Positions 59,598 through 64,000 of a stretch of DNA of 64,000 nt are shown here, piece after piece. A program made the translations under genes and the position numbers. Origin of the DNA: Flavobacterium circumlabens (lineage in GTDB: Bacteria > Bacteroidota > Bacteroidia > Flavobacteriales > Flavobacteriaceae); the NCBI RefSeq assembly GCF_004345565.1, contig NZ_SLWA01000006.1, positions 62,001 through 126,000 on the forward strand, read 5' to 3'. The notes under the pieces are model-generated. The model saw only the letters and a program-made list of their open reading frames with translations. It ran no database searches and was not told the DNA's origin. Positions within the stretch are counted from its first letter, which is position 1. The number at the start of each line of letters is the position of its first letter.

Positions 59598-60530
59598 TTA
59601 TGATTTGAAAAATTCGTCATAACTTTCTTTTTTTGATTTTTGATACTTTTCAATGTAGGCATCTAGAAAACCACTTTGTTTTAAAAATTGCAGTGGGTCT
59701 TTTATATTTAGTATTTCTTCAATTGCTTTTTGTTTGTCTTTCTGTTTATTGAAATAAGATTCTGTTATTTTATAGCCAATCCAATATCCTAAATCATTTG
59801 GTCTGTCATCTTTTTTAGAGGTTCCATATAACCAATCTTGATAATCAGCATTTTTTAATCTCGTTACAAATTCCTGACCTAATTTATCAAGGTTTTGCTC
59901 TCCGTATTTATATTCAAACTTATTTATTGATTCTCCCGAAATAAGTTCACCCATAAAGTCTGCACCTCCTTCAAGCAAACACCATTTCAACAGCATATCT
60001 TTTCCTGTAATATTTTGTTGATAGTGAATAAGTTAGTGTGCGATTAAACCTGAAACGCCATCCAGATTTTTAAGCATTTCGGTTCCAATAATAATTCCTT
60101 CAGGAGAAGAAGTTCCTCCTGAATTAAATCTACCATAAACAAAATAAATTGGAGGAAATTTTGCATTTGGATACCAATATTTTAACGCACTATAAATTGC
60201 TCTTACTCTCTTTTCTTTGGAAGAAAGACCATCTAAAACATTTCTTGAAAGTTCATAATCTGCTTTTCTTCTCTTTACAACAGCAAAAAGGGAGTCTGCA
60301 TTGATTATTCTGTTGGGAGTAAATCCTTTAATACCCGGAGAACCTTTTTGCATATATTCAATAAATGGATTTTGTGTTGATTGTTCCATTTTGTCAAACG
60401 CTTCCCAAAATTTTTTTGAATCTTTTGTTTCAAAAACAGCATCTAAAGGATTGTCCGAGAAATTACTTTGCCCAAAGAGAAAATTAGAAAAAACAATAAA
60501 AAGTGTGGTGAAAACAAGGTTTAACTTCAT
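59598..60530 (-). pseudogene. Zinc-protease-like (DUF2268-type) gene interrupted at HExxH
   Basis: Two adjacent frames are parts of one gene in a single reading frame. The first has a signal peptide (MKLNLVFTTLFIVFSNFLFG, then Q) and ends …PEGIIIGTEMLKNLDGVSGL, IAH, TAA at 60035-60033. After the stop comes LIHYQQNITGKDMLLKWCLL …GGADFMGELISGESINKFEY. The expected zinc motif is HELIH; the GAA for the catalytic Glu reads TAA. With that one base changed the protein would be about 310 residues. The family is the putative zinc-dependent proteases of DUF2268 type. Confidence 0.82.
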
Positions 60531-60661
60531 AGGTAAATTTGATAATTTTTAAGGTGTTTTTTTTTATAGAAAGCCGCATAACACAATTATACCGGGACTA
60601 AAACAGCATTTATAAAACTTTTTTCAGCTGGTTTTGAGCAATGCGTTTAACTTTTCCTCAG

Positions 60662-60706
60662 GCGAATATAAGAAATATTTCTACTGCAATTTAGTACCCT
60701 TTTAAG
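60662..60706 (+). repeat. Dispersed repeat, copy D
   Basis: GCGAATATAAGAAATATTTC followed by TACTGCAATTTAGTACCCTTTT is the partner of 57688-57729, in the same orientation. The two are about 80 percent alike by eye. Confidence 0.6.
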
Positions 60707-60830
60707 TTAAATACTTCGAGAAAATTCACTGGTAAATTAGGGAGTTTTTTTATTATGGTTTCAAATCTTAAGATAGCAGGGAAGTGACTTCTACTATTGC
60801 TGTTGTAAAACCAAAATTAAAATTAAGGCT

Positions 60831-60959
60831 ACAACTTTTTTGTTGTAAATTTTCCGTTGTACTAAGAAAGTCCAACAAAATATTTACAACACTTTTGTTG
60901 TAAATATTCTGTTGTACTAAAAAAATACAACAAAACTTTTACAACAGTTTTGTTGTAAA
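60831..60959. repeat. 55-bp tandem repeat with TTTACAAC dyads
   Basis: Units begin at 60831, 60886 and 60941, each with ACAAC…TTTTGTTGTAAA. The first two are 55 bases long, and the third is cut after 19. Each unit contains a dyad of the form TTTACAAC-N6-GTTGTAAA, plus a second motif CnGTTGTACTAAnAAA. It lies 210 bases upstream of the PQQ-type protein gene in an otherwise empty region of 640 bases. Clustered dyads could be operators or transcript hairpins. Confidence 0.75.
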
Positions 60960-61169
60960 GTTAAAATTAAAAGTAAATTTTCAACAACAACAAAATGCAA
61001 TACACATAAAGTGTAATTGGTAAAAAGATCCGGCATTCGAAAAGAGACTTCAATGAAGCCTCCTTTTTAGTTTAGGTACTTCCTGATTCTATTTTTAAAG
61101 CGCTTTAACTTCTAAAACCCTATAATATATTTTTACTATATTTGGCGGAGACATTCCCAAATTGTAAAA

Positions 61170-62366
61170 ATGAAAAAAAGCCTAATAACTCTTTTATTTG
61201 TATGTACGGTTATCAATATGTTTGGGCAGACGCCAACTACAGAGAAACCTGTCAAAACTGATTCTGATACTAAAGTTCCAAATTCTAATGAGGGTTTCTC
61301 CCATAAAGCCATAAATCCGCTTAAAAACGTTCCGTTAGATGAAGCATTAGTCCTCATTTATGACTACGACGGTTCCCTTTTTTCATTTGATCTGGAATCT
61401 GAACAAATTGCCTGGACTGTAAAAGCTACAGATGCTTATACTGAAATGTGCGCCAATAAAGTAACGCTGCTGGATGGGGTTCTATACGTTCCGTTTATTA
61501 ACGGTGAAATTTTCGCCATTGATAACCAGACCGGTGCTGTTTTCTGGAAATCAAGGATAGGAAATAGTACAGATCAAATTGTACTCAAAGATCAGATTCC
61601 GGTTATAAATGATGGAAAATTATTTATTACGGCTCAAAATCAAAATATTTATGCGCTGGATCTAAAAGATGGAAGTTTACTGTGGAACTATAAACTGGAT
61701 TCTGCCAATAACGATATTCCTGTTCTTTATTTTGACAACAAAATTTTTACCCAAAGTGGCAACTACCTCTATAGTTTCGAAGCCAACACCGGAAAACTTA
61801 TCTACCAAAAAGACTTTCAGGAACCTATGCACGGAAAACCGGTTACAGATGGTGAAAATGTATTTATAGCAAATGAAAAAAATGTAGTTTATGCGCTAAG
61901 TCCCAATAAACCGGAAGTTTTATGGCAATTTAAATTAGATGAAAATCAAAATAATATCAAGGAACGTATATTTTGCAAAGACAAAAAAGTATATTTTGCA
62001 GCACAAGGCCCGGAAGTTTCTTCGGTATACGCTGTTGATTCAAAAACAGGAACTCAGCTATGGAAAACTGACTTTAAGGATGATACCATCGAATACATCG
62101 TTGAGGAAAGTGATAATGTGTGGGGATATACCCGTAAAGCAAAACTTTTTCAGTTAGACATAACCAATGGTGAAATAGCATCTGAAACAAAATTAACAAC
62201 CCAGCCTATTTCAAATCTTGAATTTGCGGATGATGATTCCTTATTTTATTATTCTGATGCCGCTTTAATTCAATTTGAATTTAAAACAAGTGACGAAAAC
62301 GAAGTTTATCTGCGAACCTCTATTAAGGATAATGTTTATAGTGCATTTGTAAAGAAAATTCGATAA
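61170..62366 (+). CDS. PQQ-type beta-propeller protein, exported
   Basis: This 398-residue protein has a signal peptide (MKKSLITLLFVCTVINMFG, then Q). After a short linker, repeated blades follow the AxDxxTGxxxW pattern: FSFDLESEQIAWTVKATDAY, FAIDNQTGAVFWKSRIGNST, YALDLKDGSLLWNYKLDSAN, YSFEANTGKLIYQKDFQEPM and YAVDSKTGTQLWKTDFKDDT. These are propeller blades of the kind found in quinoprotein enzymes and BamB. No catalytic residues of dehydrogenases are visible, so a binding role is likelier. It stands alone downstream of the tandem repeat. Confidence 0.85.
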   Translation: MKKSLITLLFVCTVINMFGQTPTTEKPVKTDSDTKVPNSNEGFSHKAINPLKNVPLDEALVLIYDYDGSLFSFDLESEQIAWTVKATDAYTEMCANKVTLLDGVLYVPFINGEIFAIDNQTGAVFWKSRIGNSTDQIVLKDQIPVINDGKLFITAQNQNIYALDLKDGSLLWNYKLDSANNDIPVLYFDNKIFTQSGNYLYSFEANTGKLIYQKDFQEPMHGKPVTDGENVFIANEKNVVYALSPNKPEVLWQFKLDENQNNIKERIFCKDKKVYFAAQGPEVSSVYAVDSKTGTQLWKTDFKDDTIEYIVEESDNVWGYTRKAKLFQLDITNGEIASETKLTTQPISNLEFADDDSLFYYSDAALIQFEFKTSDENEVYLRTSIKDNVYSAFVKKIR

Positions 62367-62410
62367 TAAAAGAAGCTACTTTAAATAATCAGAAAAATGT
62401 AAAAACTGAT

Positions 62411-62490
62411 ATCAGGTGTTCGCTTGTAACTCCTAATACTTCATCAAAATTATAAACCTCCAAGTTCATTAAGACTTTGGAGGTTTTTTG
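62411..62490 (+). repeat. Dispersed repeat with terminator, copy B
   Basis: A segment starting TATCAGGTGTTCGCTTGTAA and ending in the hairpin ACCTCCAAGTTC…ACTTTGGAGGTTTTTT is a diverged copy of 55555-55633. Here it follows the PQQ-type gene as its likely terminator. Confidence 0.65.
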
Positions 62491-62902
62491 TTTAGTACAA
62501 TAGCTCTAATCGATGTACTTTAACAAATTCTCTACTTTAAAAACTCTTCCCAAATACTCTTTTGATTAAGTAAAAATGACGGTTTTATCGTTCAGAATTT
62601 TCCTATGTGATTCTTTTGTTAATTTAAAGTAAATACATCTGTTTGATATACTTATATATAAGTTTATTCCTATTTATAAAGTCGTTTTATATCCTGTTTG
62701 CAAAATACCGTAACTTTTATACGAAAAGTCCGTAATTTTTAGAAAAGCGGAACTGTTATTTTCGTGCGAAATCCCTGTAGTTAAATATAAAAGAATAACA
62801 TTTTTTAAAGAATGATTTAGACTTTGTATTTAAGAAAGGAACAAAAAAAATAAAGCATCGCAAAAGAATACTGATTGTAAACCAAATACGAATTCGGAAG
62901 TT
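62491..62902. other. Intergenic region before the NRPS gene
   Basis: About 410 bases of AT-rich sequence with stops in all frames. I see TATATATAAG near 62650 but no clear TTG/TAnnTTTG pair. No RNA gene is apparent. Confidence 0.4.
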
Positions 62903-64000
62903 ATGGATAAGAGTACAGCCCCAAACAATTTTTATTTACTTACCAAATACTGGAAGAAAAAGATAGCGAACAGAGAACAGGTTCCTGCGGTACAAAGCAG
63001 ACAAAATAGTCTTCCGTGTGTTACTATTGAGGCTGGAGATCTTAACTATTTCAGTAAGCTCACCAATGGCAACCCGTTAGCTCAGGCTACGGTTATAAGT
63101 GCTATTTATTCTTTTTTGTTAAAGAAGCTCGTTCCTGAATTTGATGGTTACGTTGTTTCAGATTATAAAGAACAATCAAATCCTTTACTGTTATCATTTC
63201 CTGTAGATTTAAATTTATCTTTTAAAGAATACCTTCAAAAAGTAAAATCAGAAATTTTAGAAACCTTACCCTATTCCGATTTTAATAAAGGGGATCTATC
63301 TGAAAAGATTGGTTTTAGCGATTTAAGTATTTTTTCTACTTACAGTATCGGGATTAACGCAACAACTCATTTGAATTGTAACGGTATTTTGTTTGATGTA
63401 AAAATAGAGGAGAAGGGAAATCTTGAAATTAACGTCTCGTATTTGGAAGATTTTGTAAAGGAAACGATTGCTGGCTATCTGGTTAAACACTTCAGGCAGT
63501 TTATCATTCATTTAGAAAATAATATCGCAGCTCATTTATCAGATTATGAATTACTATCTGATACAGAAAAGCATCAGTTACTAGTAGATTTTAATGCTAC
63601 CGATGTAGCTTATCCGAAAGATAAAACAGTAGTTGATTTATTTGAAGAGCAGGTTGCCCAAACACCGGATGCTATTGCTGTATTATTTAAAGAATCGACT
63701 TTAACTTATGCTCTGTTAAATAAAAAGGCCAATCAGTTAGCCTGTTATATTTCCGCAGAACATACCGTAAACAAAGGAGATATTATTGGTGTGTTTTTAC
63801 CTAAATCGGATAGTGGAATCATTTCGGTACTGGCCATATTAAAATTAGGTGCGGTCTACTTACCCATAGATACCCATTATCCTCCCGAAAGAATTGATTA
63901 TCTGATCAAAGACAGTGGTTTAAAACTTTTAATTACGGATAATGTCGCCTTAGAGATCAGTAAGTGTGAGACAATAGCTTTGCCAGACCTAAATTTTGAC
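62903..64000 (+). CDS. Nonribosomal peptide synthetase, N-terminal part (partial)
   Basis: A frame starts at ATG 62903 and stays open to the window end (366 codons). Residues 1-200 look like the C-terminal half of a condensation domain (ISAIYSFLLKKLVPEFDGYV, then LDRxxF-like and VSYLEDFVKETIAGYLVKHF). The HHxxxDG half is missing. A linker YELLSDTEKHQLLVDFNATD leads to an adenylation domain with TVVDLFEEQVAQTPDAIAVL, the A1-type LTYALLNKKANQLA (about residue 266) and the A2-type LKLGAVYLPIDTHYPPERID (about 313). The substrate code lies outside the window. The start codon is inferred. Confidence 0.9.
   Translation, partial: MDKSTAPNNFYLLTKYWKKKIANREQVPAVQSRQNSLPCVTIEAGDLNYFSKLTNGNPLAQATVISAIYSFLLKKLVPEFDGYVVSDYKEQSNPLLLSFPVDLNLSFKEYLQKVKSEILETLPYSDFNKGDLSEKIGFSDLSIFSTYSIGINATTHLNCNGILFDVKIEEKGNLEINVSYLEDFVKETIAGYLVKHFRQFIIHLENNIAAHLSDYELLSDTEKHQLLVDFNATDVAYPKDKTVVDLFEEQVAQTPDAIAVLFKESTLTYALLNKKANQLACYISAEHTVNKGDIIGVFLPKSDSGIISVLAILKLGAVYLPIDTHYPPERIDYLIKDSGLKLLITDNVALEISKCETIALPDLNFD

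Noticed and set aside
60831..60959. CRISPR array
   Set aside because: The 55-bp units are contiguous with no unique spacers, only two full units are present, and no cas genes are near.

Overview
The window looks like a chromosomal segment of a Flavobacterium-like member of the Bacteroidota. It is AT-rich, many promoters fit TTG-N17-23-TAnnTTTG, and Shine-Dalgarno sequences are mostly weak. The gene content fits too: a menaquinone pathway, lipoproteins with Bacteroidota-type signal peptides, TonB receptors with a carboxypeptidase-like domain, and Bacteroidota mobilisation genes. All calls come from reading the sequence; no database search was run.

Layout. 0-2.4 kb: an ECF sigma/anti-sigma pair, a decayed gene and a glutathione-peroxidase-like lipoprotein. 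2.4-12.1 kb: a loose menaquinone cluster (menD, menB, menA, menC) interleaved with a CvfB-like RNA-binding protein, a UPF0173-type hydrolase, a DUF2199 protein and a TPR protein; menE and menF are not in the window. 12.1-25.7 kb: redox and housekeeping genes (CYTH phosphatase, YpdA-type reductase, selO-msrA, class V aminotransferase), a minus-strand run with an M23 peptidase and a spermidine-synthase-like protein, and an XRE regulator/M14 peptidase pair whose intergenic region holds six copies of TTTAC-N4-GTAAA. 25.8-40.1 kb: ppc, DinB, recQ, a polyamine-type operon (arginine decarboxylase, deoxyhypusine-synthase-like protein, acidic protein), aroB, proline dehydrogenase, a porin and an ABC exporter.

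40.3-55.6 kb is a decayed integrated element next to tRNA-Val(TAC). A large serine recombinase runs into the tRNA acceptor stem. It is followed by a 51-residue coupled ORF, a relaxase, a truncated mobA and a recombination scar at about 43.9 kb. The cargo looks like a metal (probably zinc) homeostasis cassette: a QueD-like protein, a MerC-like protein, an e(P4) phosphatase, a COG0523 GTPase, a His/Cys-rich protein, a TonB receptor, a lipoprotein, a second TonB receptor that is broken, and a thioredoxin-fold protein. Two cargo promoters carry a GCAAC-type palindrome that could be a Zur-like operator. The far end holds broken PRTRC-cassette genes (thiF and protein B).

55.6-62.5 kb is a low-density accessory region with a DUF4419 protein/lipoprotein pair, a DUF6252-like lipoprotein, an XRE protein, a PQQ-type beta-propeller protein, dispersed repeats, a 55-bp tandem repeat and several pseudogenes. 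In one of them, a zinc protease, the premature stop falls exactly on the catalytic Glu of HExxH. From 62.9 kb to the window edge lies the start of a nonribosomal peptide synthetase.

The strongest candidates for new biology are the multi-operator XRE/M14 switch, the possible zinc-responsive cassette and its shared palindrome, the serine recombinase whose 3' end is supplied by the tRNA and its terminator, and a small leader ORF before arginine decarboxylase.
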